Program-made: the position numbers and the translations under genes
Source: Amycolatopsis circi
GTDB lineage: Bacteria; Actinomycetota; Actinomycetes; Mycobacteriales; Pseudonocardiaceae
Length of the DNA stretch: 64,000 nucleotides
Direction of reading: 5' to 3'
Assembly (NCBI RefSeq): GCF_003385235.1
Contig: NZ_PQIA01000016.1
Span: forward strand, 1-64,000
Part shown: piece after piece, positions 34,527 to 43,216 of the stretch
Position numbering within the stretch: the first letter of the stretch is position 1
Layout of the letters: the number at the start of each line of letters is the position of its first letter
The notes under the pieces: model-generated
What the model saw: the letters and a program-made list of their open reading frames with translations, nothing else
The model's database searches: none
What the model was told of the DNA's origin: nothing

Positions 34527-35021
34527 TCATTCCCCGGAGAGTTCCTCGGTCGCGGCCCGGCCCGCTTCGGCGGTGCGGCGGAGGAACCCGGCGATCAGCA
34601 TGAGTTCGTCTTCGGTGTAGCCCGCGCACAGGTCGTCCATGGCTGAGTTCATGCCGCCGTACACGCGGAACAGTTCTTGAGTGCGCCCCGGCACCGCCCG
34701 GACGGTGACCGCGCGCCGGTCGGCCGCGTCGGGATCCCGTTCGCGCACCACCCATCCGCCCCGCTGCAAACGGTCGAGGATGCCGGTCACGGTCGCCGGG
34801 TGCAGGCCCGCGCGGCGGGCGAGCGCGCTCGGGCTCAGCGGTCCGGCGGACGAGATCAGTTCGAGGCAGTCAAGGTCGACGTCCTTGAGCTTCAGCCGTC
34901 CGCCGACCTGGTGGTTCAGCAGCGACAGCTGATTGCGCAGTTCGCGCAGCGACTCCTTGAGGGCCACCGTGGTGCGCCGCCTGCGCCGCGCCGTGTCCGT
35001 CCCGGATGCTCCGGAAGCCAT
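34527..35021 (-). CDS. MarR family transcriptional regulator
   Basis: MarR winged-helix protein of 164 residues: LISSAGPLSPSALARRAGLH (helices 3), PATVTGILDRLQRGGWVV (recognition helix) and the wing RERDPDAADRRAVTV with the conserved DRR. ATG 35021 after GGAAGGCGGAG. Target unknown, perhaps the MFS genes nearby. It follows the 80-residue gene on the same strand. Confidence 0.9.
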   Translation of the reverse strand: MASGASGTDTARRRRRTTVALKESLRELRNQLSLLNHQVGGRLKLKDVDLDCLELISSAGPLSPSALARRAGLHPATVTGILDRLQRGGWVVRERDPDAADRRAVTVRAVPGRTQELFRVYGGMNSAMDDLCAGYTEDELMLIAGFLRRTAEAGRAATEELSGE

Positions 35022-35063
35022 CTGCTCCGCCTTCCCCTTTTCCCGCTGGTCAGCGTAGCCGGG

Positions 35064-35306
35064 TCAGGCGGCGGCGAGCAGCGCTTCCCCGGCCGGGGTC
35101 AGCACGGCGGGCACCGGTTGCCCGGCCCGCCCCGGTTCCGTCGCGCGCAGCAGCCCGGCGTGCGCCAGCGCGTGCGCGGTGAACTGGTCGCTGCAGGGCA
35201 GGCCGTCGACGAACAAATCCGGTTCGCAGCTGCAGGTCAGCCGTCCGCGCCCGGCGGCGACGGCACGCAGCATCGAGATTCCGCGGCGGGTGACGGTGGT
35301 GTTCAT
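35064..35306 (-). CDS. Small winged-helix-like hypothetical protein
   Basis: Protein of 80 residues. Helix-wing-like pattern with SDQFTAHALAHAGLLRAT and VLTPAGEALLAA at the end, plus CSCEPDLF and LPCSD cysteines. ATG 35306 with AGGAGG upstream. It may be an accessory regulator co-transcribed with the MarR gene. The longer frame upstream is antisense to the GlcD-like gene. Confidence 0.65.
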   Translation of the reverse strand: MNTTVTRRGISMLRAVAAGRGRLTCSCEPDLFVDGLPCSDQFTAHALAHAGLLRATEPGRAGQPVPAVLTPAGEALLAAA

Positions 35307-35406
35307 GGCTGCCTCCTCGAAGCTCTCGCCCATACGTCGAACGAGCAGCCCGGATTTCGACCTAACCTGACGAGGGAAAGCAGACCGGAACAACGCGGGA
35401 GCCCCC

Positions 35407-36780
35407 ATGCTGATCGACGACCTGCACACCGTCCTGCCGGACGACCGGATCGTGCAGGACCCCGATGTGCTGCGCAGCTTCGCGCACGACGAGGCGGAGT
35501 GGGCCCCGTATGGCGAGCCAGCGGTCCTGGTCCGCCCGCGCACCGCGGACGAGGTGCAGGCGATCGTGCGGCAGTGCATCAAGCACGGCACGCCGGTGGT
35601 GCCGCGCGGCGCCGGAACCGGGCTGTCCGGCGGGGCGAACGCGCTGTCCGGATGCGTTGTCCTGGCGACCGACCGGATGACCACGATCAAGGAAGTCGAC
35701 CCGGTGGAACGGCTCGCCGTGGTCGAACCGGGCGTGGTCAACGACGATCTCCGCGCGGCCTGTGCGGAACAAGGGCTGTGGTATCCGCCGGACCCGGCCA
35801 GTTCGCCGTGGTCGACGATCGGCGGCAACGTCGCGACCAACGCGGGCGGCGTGTGCTGCGTGAAGTACGGCGTCACTCGCGACTACGTGCTCGGGCTGCA
35901 GGTCGTCACCGGCACCGGCGAACTCGTCCGGCTCGGCCGCCGTACCGCGAAGGGCGTGGCCGGGTACGACCTCGCCGGGCTGATGGTCGGGTCGGAGGGA
36001 ACGCTCGGCGTCATCACCGAAATCACCGTGCGGTTGCGGGCGAAGCGCGCGCCGGAGGCGACCGTCGCCGGGTATTTCGACTCGACGGTCGCGGCGGGGG
36101 AGGCGGCTGCGGCGATTCGCGCGGCCGGGATCGTGCCCTCGGCGCTGGAACTGGTGGACCGGCATTGCCTGGCCGCGGTAGATGCCTGGAAGAACATGGG
36201 CCTGTCCGCCGACGCGAACGTGGTGCTGCTCGGCCGCAGCGACGTGCCGGGCGGGCACGAGGCCGCGGTGATGGTGGAGTGCTTCGAAAAGGCGGGCGCG
36301 ACCTGGGCCGCGCAGTCGACCGACGAGGCCGAGGCGGACGCGTTGTTCGCCGCGCGACGGCTTGCGTACCCGGCGCTCGAACGGCTCGGCCCGGTGCTCA
36401 CCGAGGACGTCTGCGTGCCGACGCATCTGGTGCCGGAAATGCTCGCCCGGATCGATTCGGCCGCGCAACGGCACGACACGCGAATCGCCAATATCGCGCA
36501 TATCGGCGACGGAAATCTGCATCCGCTGCTGATCACGCCGACCGGGGACGACGACGCGCAGCGCCGCGCGCAGGCCGCGTTCGACGACATCGTCGCCGAC
36601 GCACTCGAACTCGGCGGCACGGTGACCGGCGAGCACGGCGTAGGCCTGCTGAAGCGGCCCGGGCTGGAGAAAGAGCTGGGACCAGCGGTTCTCGACCTGC
36701 ACCACGCGGTCAAGAACGCCCTCGACCCGCACGGGATCCTCAATCCCGGAAAGGTCGTCGGAGGTGCCGCACAGCGGTAA
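35407..36780 (+). CDS. FAD-linked oxidase (GlcD/D-lactate dehydrogenase-like)
   Basis: Flavoprotein of 457 residues of the glycolate oxidase subunit D / D-2-hydroxyacid dehydrogenase family. FAD-binding PCMH domain: TPVVPRGAGTGLSGGAN, DPASSPWSTIGGNVATNAGG and LMVGSEGTLGVITEI. The C-terminal catalytic half has NIAHIGDGNLHPLL, TGEHGVGLLKR and HGILNPGKVV. Oxidises D-lactate, glycolate or similar. ATG 35407. No GlcE/GlcF partners are nearby. Confidence 0.92.
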   Translation: MLIDDLHTVLPDDRIVQDPDVLRSFAHDEAEWAPYGEPAVLVRPRTADEVQAIVRQCIKHGTPVVPRGAGTGLSGGANALSGCVVLATDRMTTIKEVDPVERLAVVEPGVVNDDLRAACAEQGLWYPPDPASSPWSTIGGNVATNAGGVCCVKYGVTRDYVLGLQVVTGTGELVRLGRRTAKGVAGYDLAGLMVGSEGTLGVITEITVRLRAKRAPEATVAGYFDSTVAAGEAAAAIRAAGIVPSALELVDRHCLAAVDAWKNMGLSADANVVLLGRSDVPGGHEAAVMVECFEKAGATWAAQSTDEAEADALFAARRLAYPALERLGPVLTEDVCVPTHLVPEMLARIDSAAQRHDTRIANIAHIGDGNLHPLLITPTGDDDAQRRAQAAFDDIVADALELGGTVTGEHGVGLLKRPGLEKELGPAVLDLHHAVKNALDPHGILNPGKVVGGAAQR

Positions 36781-36862
36781 CTCGACCGAGTGAAAGTAAA
36801 CAGTCCACAAAGGATAGTCATCCGTTTGTGACCCTTGTCTCCCAGTCGTTTTCTTTTGTTGG

Positions 36863-36898
36863 TTGCCTACCGCAAGCAACTTGCTTAGCCTAGCTAAG
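36863..36898 (+). promoter_or_regulatory. Promoter with palindrome upstream of an MFS gene
   Basis: -35 TTGCCT (36863-36868) and -10 TAGCCT (36886-36891), spacer 17. The inverted repeat CTTAGC-CTA-GCTAAG (36884-36898) covers the -10 and looks like a repressor site, for example for the nearby MarR. Confidence 0.5.
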
Positions 36899-36926
36899 GG
36901 AACGGCTGGGAGAGGGGTTTTCGACA

Positions 36927-38693
36927 GTGGCGGAGCGCAGGACGTATTCGATCGCGGAACTCGGTCCGCGGTACAAGTGGATCGCGCTGTCCAACACGAC
37001 GCTCGGGATGCTGATCGCGACGATCAACTCGTCGATCGTGCTGATCGCGCTGCCCGACATCTTCAAGGGCATCGGCATCAACCCGCTGGAGCCGTCGAAC
37101 ACGAGCTATCTGCTGTGGATGATCATGGGCTTCCTCGTGGTCACCGCGGTGCTGGTGGTGGCGTTCGGCAGGCTCGGCGACATGTACGGCCGGGCGAGGA
37201 TGTACAACCTCGGCTTCGCCGTGTTCACCGTTTCCTCGATCATGCTGGCGATCACCTGGTTCGACGGCGACGCGGCCGCGCTGTGGCTGATCGGCTGGCG
37301 GATCGTGCAGGGCGTCGGCGGCGCGCTCCGGATGGCGAACTCGTCGGCCATCCTCACCGACGCTTTCCCGGCCAACCAGCGCGGGCTCGCGCTCGGCATG
37401 AACGGCGTCGCGGCCATCGCGGGCTCGTTCCTCGGCCTCGTGGTCGGCGGCGTGCTCGCGCCGGTGAACTGGAACCTGATCTTCCTGGTGTCGGTGCCGT
37501 TCGGCGTCATCGGCACCGTCTGGGCGTACCTCAAACTGCACGACACCGGCGTCCGCCAGCACGCGAAAATGGACTGGTGGGGCAACATCACCTTCGCCGT
37601 CGGCCTCATCGCGGTGCTGGTGGGCATCACCTACGGAATCCAGCCGTACGGGACTTCGCAGACCGGCTGGGGCAGCCCGATGGTGCTGTCCTGCCTGATC
37701 GGCGGCGTCGCGGTGCTGCTCGCGTTCGTCGTGATCGAGACGAAGGTGCCCAACCCGCTGTTCCGGCTGTCGCTGTTCCGGATCCGCTCGTTCAGCTGGG
37801 GCAACCTGGCGAACCTGACCGCGTCGCTCGGCCGCGGCGGGCTGCAGTTCGTGCTGATCATCTGGCTGCAGGGAATCTGGTTGCCGCAGCACGGTTTCAC
37901 CTTCGAGCAGACGCCGCTGTGGGCCGGGATCTACATGCTCCCGCTGACCATCGGCTTCCTGGTGGCCGCGCCGACGTCCGGCATCCTGTCCGACCGGATC
38001 GGCAGCCGCCTGCTCGCCTCCAGCGGCCTGGTCATCACCGCGCTCACCTTCCTGCTGCTGACCCTGCTCCCGGTGAACTTCAACTACTGGGCGTTCGCCG
38101 GGATCCTGCTGCTCAACGGCATCGGGATGGGCATGTTCTCCTCGCCCAACCGCGCCGAGGTGATGAACAGCCTGCCCGCCGACGCGCGAGGTTCCGGCGC
38201 GGGCATGATGACGACCTTCCAGAACGCGGCGATGGTGCTGTCGATCGGCTTCTTCTTCAGCCTGATCATCGCCGGTCTGTCGGACCACCTGCCGATCGCG
38301 ATGTCGCAGGGCCTGACCCAGCACGGCGTCCCCGAGGCGGCCGCACAACAGGTCGCGCACCTGCCGGCGGTCGCGGTGCTGTTCGCGGCTTTCCTCGGGT
38401 ACAACCCGATCCAGCAGCTGCTGGGCGGCCAGCTGGGCAGTCTGCCCGCGGACCAGGCGAGCTTCCTGACCGGACGCAGCTTCTTCCCGAACCTGATCTC
38501 GGGCCCGTTCCAGGACGGCCTCGCGGTGGCGTTCGGCTTCGCGATCGTGGTGTGCCTGATCGGCGCCGTGGCGTCGCTGCTGACGAAGGACACGAAGAAG
38601 TCGTCGGAGTCGGTGGGCGAGGAACTGGCCGCGGTGGCCGGGGAATCCGGCGGTGGGCCCAGCGAGCTGGTTTCTCCCCGGAGCGACCGGTAG
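36927..38693 (+). CDS. MFS drug exporter, DHA2 (14-helix) type
   Basis: Transporter of 588 residues with 14 predicted helices. DHA2 landmarks: ATINSSIVLIALPDIFKGIG, motif A-like FGRLGDMYGRARMYN, motif C-like VAAIAGSFLGLVVGGVLAPV, and FSSPNRAEVMNSLPADARG late. GTG 36927 after GGGAGAGGGG. A C-terminal hydrophilic tail follows. Probable efflux of amphiphilic compounds. A repressor-type palindrome covers its promoter. Confidence 0.92.
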   Translation: MAERRTYSIAELGPRYKWIALSNTTLGMLIATINSSIVLIALPDIFKGIGINPLEPSNTSYLLWMIMGFLVVTAVLVVAFGRLGDMYGRARMYNLGFAVFTVSSIMLAITWFDGDAAALWLIGWRIVQGVGGALRMANSSAILTDAFPANQRGLALGMNGVAAIAGSFLGLVVGGVLAPVNWNLIFLVSVPFGVIGTVWAYLKLHDTGVRQHAKMDWWGNITFAVGLIAVLVGITYGIQPYGTSQTGWGSPMVLSCLIGGVAVLLAFVVIETKVPNPLFRLSLFRIRSFSWGNLANLTASLGRGGLQFVLIIWLQGIWLPQHGFTFEQTPLWAGIYMLPLTIGFLVAAPTSGILSDRIGSRLLASSGLVITALTFLLLTLLPVNFNYWAFAGILLLNGIGMGMFSSPNRAEVMNSLPADARGSGAGMMTTFQNAAMVLSIGFFFSLIIAGLSDHLPIAMSQGLTQHGVPEAAAQQVAHLPAVAVLFAAFLGYNPIQQLLGGQLGSLPADQASFLTGRSFFPNLISGPFQDGLAVAFGFAIVVCLIGAVASLLTKDTKKSSESVGEELAAVAGESGGGPSELVSPRSDR

Positions 38694-38737
38694 TCGTGAG
38701 TGGCAATCCCGGTTCTAACCGGGATTGCCACTCACGA
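38694..38737. terminator. Family hairpin copy 2
   Basis: Perfect 21-bp arms, 38694-38714 and 38717-38737, with centre CT, that is the opposite orientation to the other copies. Between the convergent MFS gene and DUF1737 gene; the latter's stop lies inside the right arm. Confidence 0.85.
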
Positions 38738-38926
38738 GGTCTCTGGCCAGAGCACGGCTTGGGCAACGATGACGTTCTCGCCGTTGCAGGTCAGCGCGGG
38801 CCCCTCATGCAGGCGATAGCCGAGCGCGAGGGCTTCGCTGACCCGGCGGCAGAACGCAGCGTCGTCGGGACCGGTGAGGACTCGGTAGGCGGGCAGTCCG
38901 TCTGGGGGTTGGCTCATGGCGGTCAT
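38732..38926 (-). CDS. DUF1737 family protein
   Basis: Protein of 64 residues: YRVLTGPDDAAFCRRVSEAL then ALGYRLHEGPALTCNGENVI then VAQAVLWP is the full DUF1737 pattern. Function unknown. ATG 38926 overlaps the stop of the frameshifted gene before it by 4 bases (ATGA), so it was translationally coupled. ATG 38917 is an alternative start. Confidence 0.82.
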   Translation of the reverse strand: MTAMSQPPDGLPAYRVLTGPDDAAFCRRVSEALALGYRLHEGPALTCNGENVIVAQAVLWPETS

Positions 38927-39207
38927 GATTTCAGGTTGGCCGCTGTGGTGGCTACGAAGATCGCTACGGATTTCCGTTGCTCCGGCGAATTCTCCAGAGG
39001 CATCGGGAGGTCGGCGATGTGCTCCAGGACCTCCAGGGCGACGGCGAACTCCTTGCTGTCGGGCCAGACCAGAAGCAGCTTGTGCTTGGGGAGACAGCGC
39101 AGACCTTCCCAGAGGGAATCGTCGAGGGGCGTCCCACACGTCGAACTTGCCCAGCGGAGGATCCGTCGGCAGCTGCATCTCCACCTGACGGAAGAACGAC
39201 TTCCCTA
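38923..39207 (-). pseudogene. Frameshifted gene upstream of DUF1737
   Basis: The 5' part reads RLGKSFFRQVEMQLPTDPPL then GKFDVWDA. After removing one C from the CCCC run near 39137 it continues LDDSLWEGLRCLPKHKLLLV then WPDSKEFAVALEVLEHIADL and ends FVATTAANLKS. The joined product of about 95 residues has native codon use in both parts. The LDDSLWEGL/LLLVW pattern faintly recalls barstar-type inhibitors; no firm family. It follows the MFS gene by a few bases. Confidence 0.5.
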
Positions 39208-39213
39208 GCCGCG

Positions 39214-40587
39214 TCAGCGTAGCGGCTTCTCACGGGAAGCGCGGGCCACCAGCCAAGCTGTCCCCAACGCCCCCACCGCACCCACGCTGATCGCCGAAAA
39301 CCCCAGCCGGAACGCCGCATCAGCATCCGGCAGCCGTCCGGCAATCAGCACCGCGAACACCGCACCCCCGAGCGATCCGCCGACTCGCAGCAGGATCGTC
39401 ACCTGCGCGGCCGCATCGGGAAGCCGTGACGGTTCAACGGTTTTGTACGCCGCGATCCCCATCGGCATGCTCACCAGCGCCACCGAAGCCCCATACCCGG
39501 CAAGCAAAACCTGCACCACCACACCAGGCGCGTCCACCGGCAGAAACGCGAACGGCAGCGTGCTCACCACCGCCAGCACCGCACCCACCAGCGCGACCGG
39601 CGCGGCGCCATACCGATCCACCGCCCGCCCCGTCACCGGCGCGATCGCCGCTGTGGCACCAGCGAAGCCGAGCAAACTCAGCCCGGTGCCGATGAAATCC
39701 AGATGCCGGCCCAGCTGGAAATACAGCGTGACCACGATGCCGCTGCCGAAGATCAGCGCACCGTTGAACGCGGCGGCCAGGCTCGCCGCCCGGTAAAGCC
39801 GGTTGCGGTACAAGGAAAAGTCCAGCAGCGGATGCGGATGCCGACGACACCGCATCACGAACCACGCCAGCAAAGCCAGACCAGGCAACAGAATCGGCCA
39901 CTCAAGCCGTCCGGTGTCGCCCCAGGTCGTGACGGTGTAGAGGACCAAGGGCAGCCCAGCGGCGATCAGGGCCAGGCCGACGAAATCGATGCCATGTGCG
40001 GTCGTCGGAGTCCCGCGGGGAACGTATCGAAGACCGAGGAACAGGCCGACCGCCCCGATCGGCAGGTTGATCGCGAACAGCCACGGCCACGAAAGCCCAT
40101 GCAGGATCAGCCCGCCGGCGAGCGGGCCGAGTGCGGGCGCGACGCTCACCGCGATCCCGAGCGTCGCCATCACCCGGCCCAGCCGCGCCGCGCCGACCTG
40201 TTGGCCCAGAACGGTTTGCCCGGCCGGGATGAGAATGCCGCCCGCCAGTCCTTGCAGGAACCGGAAAGCGATGAGCAGCACGACGTCCGGCGCGACCGCG
40301 CACAAGCCGGACGCCACAGTGAAGGCCGCCAGTGCGACAAGCCACACCCGGCCCGCGCCGAAGCGTCGTGCCAGCCATCCGGTCAAGGGGAGCGACAGCG
40401 CGAGCGCGAGCAAGTAGCCGCTCGCGACCCATTGCGTCACCGAGAGATCCGCGCCGAGGTCACTGCTGATCGAGTCGAGGCCGATCGTCACGACGGACGC
40501 GTCGAGTCCGCTCGCGAACGCGCCGAACACGATGATCCAGCAGATCCGCCACGTCGCGCGGTCGAGGGGAGCGGCGACGGTGGTCAT
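39214..40587 (-). CDS. MFS drug exporter, DHA2-like
   Basis: Transporter of 457 residues with 12-14 helices. Begins TWRICWIIVFGAFASGLDAS then VVTIGLDSISSDLGADLSVT, a typical DHA2/EmrB start. Motif C-like VAPALGPLAGGLILHGLSWP is present. ATG 40587 overlaps the stop of the FMN reductase gene by 4 bases (ATGA), so both form an operon under the TetR operators at 41187. Confidence 0.9.
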   Translation of the reverse strand: MTTVAAPLDRATWRICWIIVFGAFASGLDASVVTIGLDSISSDLGADLSVTQWVASGYLLALALSLPLTGWLARRFGAGRVWLVALAAFTVASGLCAVAPDVVLLIAFRFLQGLAGGILIPAGQTVLGQQVGAARLGRVMATLGIAVSVAPALGPLAGGLILHGLSWPWLFAINLPIGAVGLFLGLRYVPRGTPTTAHGIDFVGLALIAAGLPLVLYTVTTWGDTGRLEWPILLPGLALLAWFVMRCRRHPHPLLDFSLYRNRLYRAASLAAAFNGALIFGSGIVVTLYFQLGRHLDFIGTGLSLLGFAGATAAIAPVTGRAVDRYGAAPVALVGAVLAVVSTLPFAFLPVDAPGVVVQVLLAGYGASVALVSMPMGIAAYKTVEPSRLPDAAAQVTILLRVGGSLGGAVFAVLIAGRLPDADAAFRLGFSAISVGAVGALGTAWLVARASREKPLR

Positions 40588-41177
40588 TGCGACACCCGCA
40601 GCGTGCGCAGCGCGGTCGACCAGTCGACAAGCTCGCCCAGCATCCGCGTCAGGATGCCTTCGTGATGGTCGGCGGGGGCGAAAGTGCCGGGCTCGGCCAT
40701 GTCCGGGATGACGAAGTCGGTGAACAATCCCAGTGCGACCTGCGAGCGCACGCAGGCGATTTTCACCTCGGCGAGCGTGAGCCGCAGGTGTTCCACCGCG
40801 CGCGTGCCGCCGTTGGTTCCGTAGCTGACGAAACCGGCGGCTTTGTCGGTCCACTCGGAAAACAGGAAGTCGATGGCGTTCTTGAGCGCCGCGGGCATGG
40901 AGTGGTTGTACTCGGGGGTCACGAAAACGAAGCCGTCGAAGCCGTCGATCAGCTCGGCCCAGCGCTGGGTGTGGTCGTTGCGGTAGCCGCCGATCGCGGC
41001 GGGCATCGGCTCGTCCAGGAACGGCAGGTCGATCTCGGCGAGGTCGAGCACCCGCACCTCGGCCCGGTCGCCAAGGAAGGCGGCGGCGCGGGCGCGGGTC
41101 CATTCGGCGACCTGGGTCGCCCGGCGGCCGGGGCGGGTGCTGCCGGAGATGACGGCGATGCGAAGCGAAGAAGTCAT
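40584..41177 (-). CDS. NADPH-dependent FMN reductase
   Basis: Flavodoxin-fold reductase of 197 residues. The phosphate-binding loop SGSTRPGRRATQVAEW and the second loop FVTPEYNHSMPAALKNAIDF are the family signatures. It reduces quinones, azo dyes or chromate in homologues. ATG 41177 after CGGGGC. First gene of the operon with the MFS exporter. Twin TetR sites lie in front. Confidence 0.92.
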   Translation of the reverse strand: MTSSLRIAVISGSTRPGRRATQVAEWTRARAAAFLGDRAEVRVLDLAEIDLPFLDEPMPAAIGGYRNDHTQRWAELIDGFDGFVFVTPEYNHSMPAALKNAIDFLFSEWTDKAAGFVSYGTNGGTRAVEHLRLTLAEVKIACVRSQVALGLFTDFVIPDMAEPGTFAPADHHEGILTRMLGELVDWSTALRTLRVSQ

Positions 41178-41186
41178 GCCCCGAAG

Positions 41187-41236
41187 GTACAACGGTCGTT
41201 GTAGTTTTTGCAACGACCGTTGTACTTCGGCATACT
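41187..41236. promoter_or_regulatory. Twin TetR operators and divergent promoter
   Basis: Two palindromic sites, TACAACGGTCGTTGTA (41188-41203) and CAACGACCGTTG (41211-41222), are themselves mirror images: 15-bp arms 41187-41201 and 41211-41225. The tetR promoter has -35 TTGCAA (41208-41213), spacer 17 and -10 CATACT (41231-41236), so the right site fills the spacer. Its start would fall at GTG 41243, giving leaderless mRNA. Confidence 0.75.
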
Positions 41237-41242
41237 GAACCG

Positions 41243-41848
41243 GTGCGGACGGACAAACAACGTGCTCTGCTCGACGGCGCCCTGCGGGTTTTCGCCCGGG
41301 ACGGCTACTCGCGCGCCAGCATCGACGTGCTCGCGGCGGAGGCCGGAGTCTCGTCGCGGACGATCTACAACCACTACGGCGACAAGGCGGGACTCTTCCG
41401 CGCGGTGATCCTGGACAGCTCAGACCGTGTGGCCGAACGCCAGATCGCGGTCGCCGACAAGCTGCTCGGCCGGATCGCCGACCTGGAGGCCGACCTCGTC
41501 GAGTTCGGCCTCCAGTGGGCGAAACGCGACCCGGAGACCGAACCGCACTGGGCGCTGGTGCGGCAGATCCAGGCCGACCTGGACCACATCGACCCGGAAA
41601 CGGTCGCGGCGTGGAAGGACCGCGGCCCGACGCGCGTGCGGCAGGCACTGGCCGGGCATCTGCGCAGGCTCGCCGCGGAGGGCCACTTCGAGCTGGAAGA
41701 CCCTTCGCTGGCCGCGGTGCACCTCGTGCAGCTCACCGCGGGCAGCGCCGCCGCGGCCGAACCGGGGGAGGACTGGGAAACCGTGATCCGGTCCGGCGTC
41801 GGCGTGTTCCTGCGCGCTTACGCGCCCGGGGTCACCAGCCGAAGCTGA
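41243..41848 (+). CDS. TetR family repressor of the FMN reductase/MFS operon
   Basis: TetR protein of 201 residues. N-terminal HTH: ALLDGALRVFARDGYSRASI, DVLAAEAGVSSRTIYNHYGD and KAGLFRAVI. A ligand domain of TetR_C type follows. GTG start 41243 lies at the predicted transcription start. Divergent from its likely target operon across two operator palindromes, so it is an autoregulated sensor of a redox-active or toxic compound. Confidence 0.92.
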   Translation: MRTDKQRALLDGALRVFARDGYSRASIDVLAAEAGVSSRTIYNHYGDKAGLFRAVILDSSDRVAERQIAVADKLLGRIADLEADLVEFGLQWAKRDPETEPHWALVRQIQADLDHIDPETVAAWKDRGPTRVRQALAGHLRRLAAEGHFELEDPSLAAVHLVQLTAGSAAAAEPGEDWETVIRSGVGVFLRAYAPGVTSRS

Positions 41849-41901
41849 CCGAGCGGATCTTCACCGATAGACAGACCGCGGAACGAGGGGGACGCATTGC
41901 C

Positions 41902-42396
41902 ATGAACCAGGATTTCACGAAGTTCGACGAATTCGTGCGCGCGACTGATCCCGGACGCCGGAGCGACCTCAGTTTCCTGGCGGAAACTCCCCGCGTCGAG
42001 GAGCTGATCACTCGCGGGTTGCGGGAAAATCTGGCCCGCTCCGACTGGTGGTGGTTCCAGACCTATCTTTTCCTGGCCGGACAATGCCCCTCGACCCAGT
42101 ATGTGCCGGTGTTCGCCGAGGCGTTGGATCTGCGTGACGGGGGTGTCCATCCGGAGGACGTGCTCGAGTACCTGCGTGACATCAAGGATCCTTCGTCGGT
42201 GCCCGCGGTCGAACGGGCGTTGCACTGGCGGCAGGACTGGGACGAATTTCATGACCTTGCGTTCAAGGCGCTCGACGTGCTTCTGGCGATCGATGACGAC
42301 GCGGCGTGGCGGGTGATCGAGTCGGTGCGGGACGACGACAGGGAGCGTGTCCGCGAGATCGCGAGGCGGGTTCTGGCGAGGCGCGCGAACGGCTGA
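41902..42396 (+). CDS. HEAT-repeat-like hypothetical protein
   Basis: Protein of 164 residues, helical. The second half (PEDVLEYLRDIKDPSSVPAV, ALDVLLAIDDDAAWRVIESV, REIARRVLARR) has the spacing of HEAT/PBS-lyase-type repeats. No catalytic motif. ATG 41902, with GAGGGGGA upstream. Likely protein-binding. Probably not in the tetR operon (53 bases apart). Confidence 0.65.
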   Translation: MNQDFTKFDEFVRATDPGRRSDLSFLAETPRVEELITRGLRENLARSDWWWFQTYLFLAGQCPSTQYVPVFAEALDLRDGGVHPEDVLEYLRDIKDPSSVPAVERALHWRQDWDEFHDLAFKALDVLLAIDDDAAWRVIESVRDDDRERVREIARRVLARRANG

Positions 42397-42420
42397 CCGG
42401 CGTCGAAACAGCGAAACAGC

Positions 42421-42459
42421 GGAACGGCGGTACGCAGAAATCATCCGTACCGTCGTTCC
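42421..42459. terminator. 14-bp hairpin at a convergent junction
   Basis: GGAACGGCGGTACG (42421-42434) pairs with 42446-42459 with one G-U pair; loop 11 bases. No U-run. Confidence 0.55.
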
Positions 42460-42493
42460 GGCTACTCGGCGAACAAAGTCCGCCAAAGAACGC

Positions 42494-43165
42494 TCAAACC
42501 CCGAACGTGACTCGTTCGATCTTGACCGGCTTGGCCGGGAGACCGTCGAGGGGGCCGCGTTCGCTAGGGATGATCCCAGCCGCCACGATCCGGTCCAGTA
42601 CGTCCATGCCGCGCACGACGTGCCCCAGCACCGAGTAGTTCGCCGGGATGTGCGCGAACGAGTGCACGATGAAGAACTCCGACCCGTTCGTCCCCGGACC
42701 CTGGTTGCCCATCGCGACGGTGCCGCGCTCGTAGGTCTCCGCCCCGGTGACCTCGTCCGGGAACTTGTAGCCGGGGCCGCCCTTTTCGACCTCGTAGAGG
42801 TCGCCGCACTGCAGGACGCCGAGGCGCGCGGAGTTCGTCAGCCGCCAGCACTGCGAGCGGTCGTAGAAGTGCTGCAGCACCAGGCTCGCCATGTTCGCGA
42901 CGGCGCACGGGGCCGCTCCGCCGGCGTTGAGGCGGACGGTGACCGGGCCGTAGTTGTAGTGGAAGGTGACGTCGATCGTCCCGCGGGTGAGCGCGAACGG
43001 CAGCGGGCGCAGCACGGGACGCGCCGCCGGGTTCTCCGGCGTCGGCGTGAAGGTGCATTTCACTACCGGCGGCTTCACCGCGGGGGCAGCGCTGGCGGGG
43101 GCCGCGGTGCACAGGGAAAGACCGGCGATGACGGCGGCCGCGAGCGCGGCCCAGCGTGGCTTCAT
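42494..43165 (-). CDS. Secreted cyclophilin-type peptidyl-prolyl isomerase
   Basis: Pre-protein of 223 residues, signal peptide to about residue 26. Cyclophilin core: VANMASLVLQHFYDRSQCWR, LQCGDLYEVEKGGPGYKFPD, GTVAMGNQGPGTNGSEFFIV and YSVLGHVVRGMDVLDRIV. Catalytic Arg of the canonical FHR motif appears as CWRL. Assists folding of exported proteins. ATG 43165. Confidence 0.9.
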   Translation of the reverse strand: MKPRWAALAAAVIAGLSLCTAAPASAAPAVKPPVVKCTFTPTPENPAARPVLRPLPFALTRGTIDVTFHYNYGPVTVRLNAGGAAPCAVANMASLVLQHFYDRSQCWRLTNSARLGVLQCGDLYEVEKGGPGYKFPDEVTGAETYERGTVAMGNQGPGTNGSEFFIVHSFAHIPANYSVLGHVVRGMDVLDRIVAAGIIPSERGPLDGLPAKPVKIERVTFGV

Positions 43166-43216
43166 GGGCCCGGAAACTAGCGAATCCGACGTCTCCGGCG
43201 CCAGGCCCGCGAGGAC

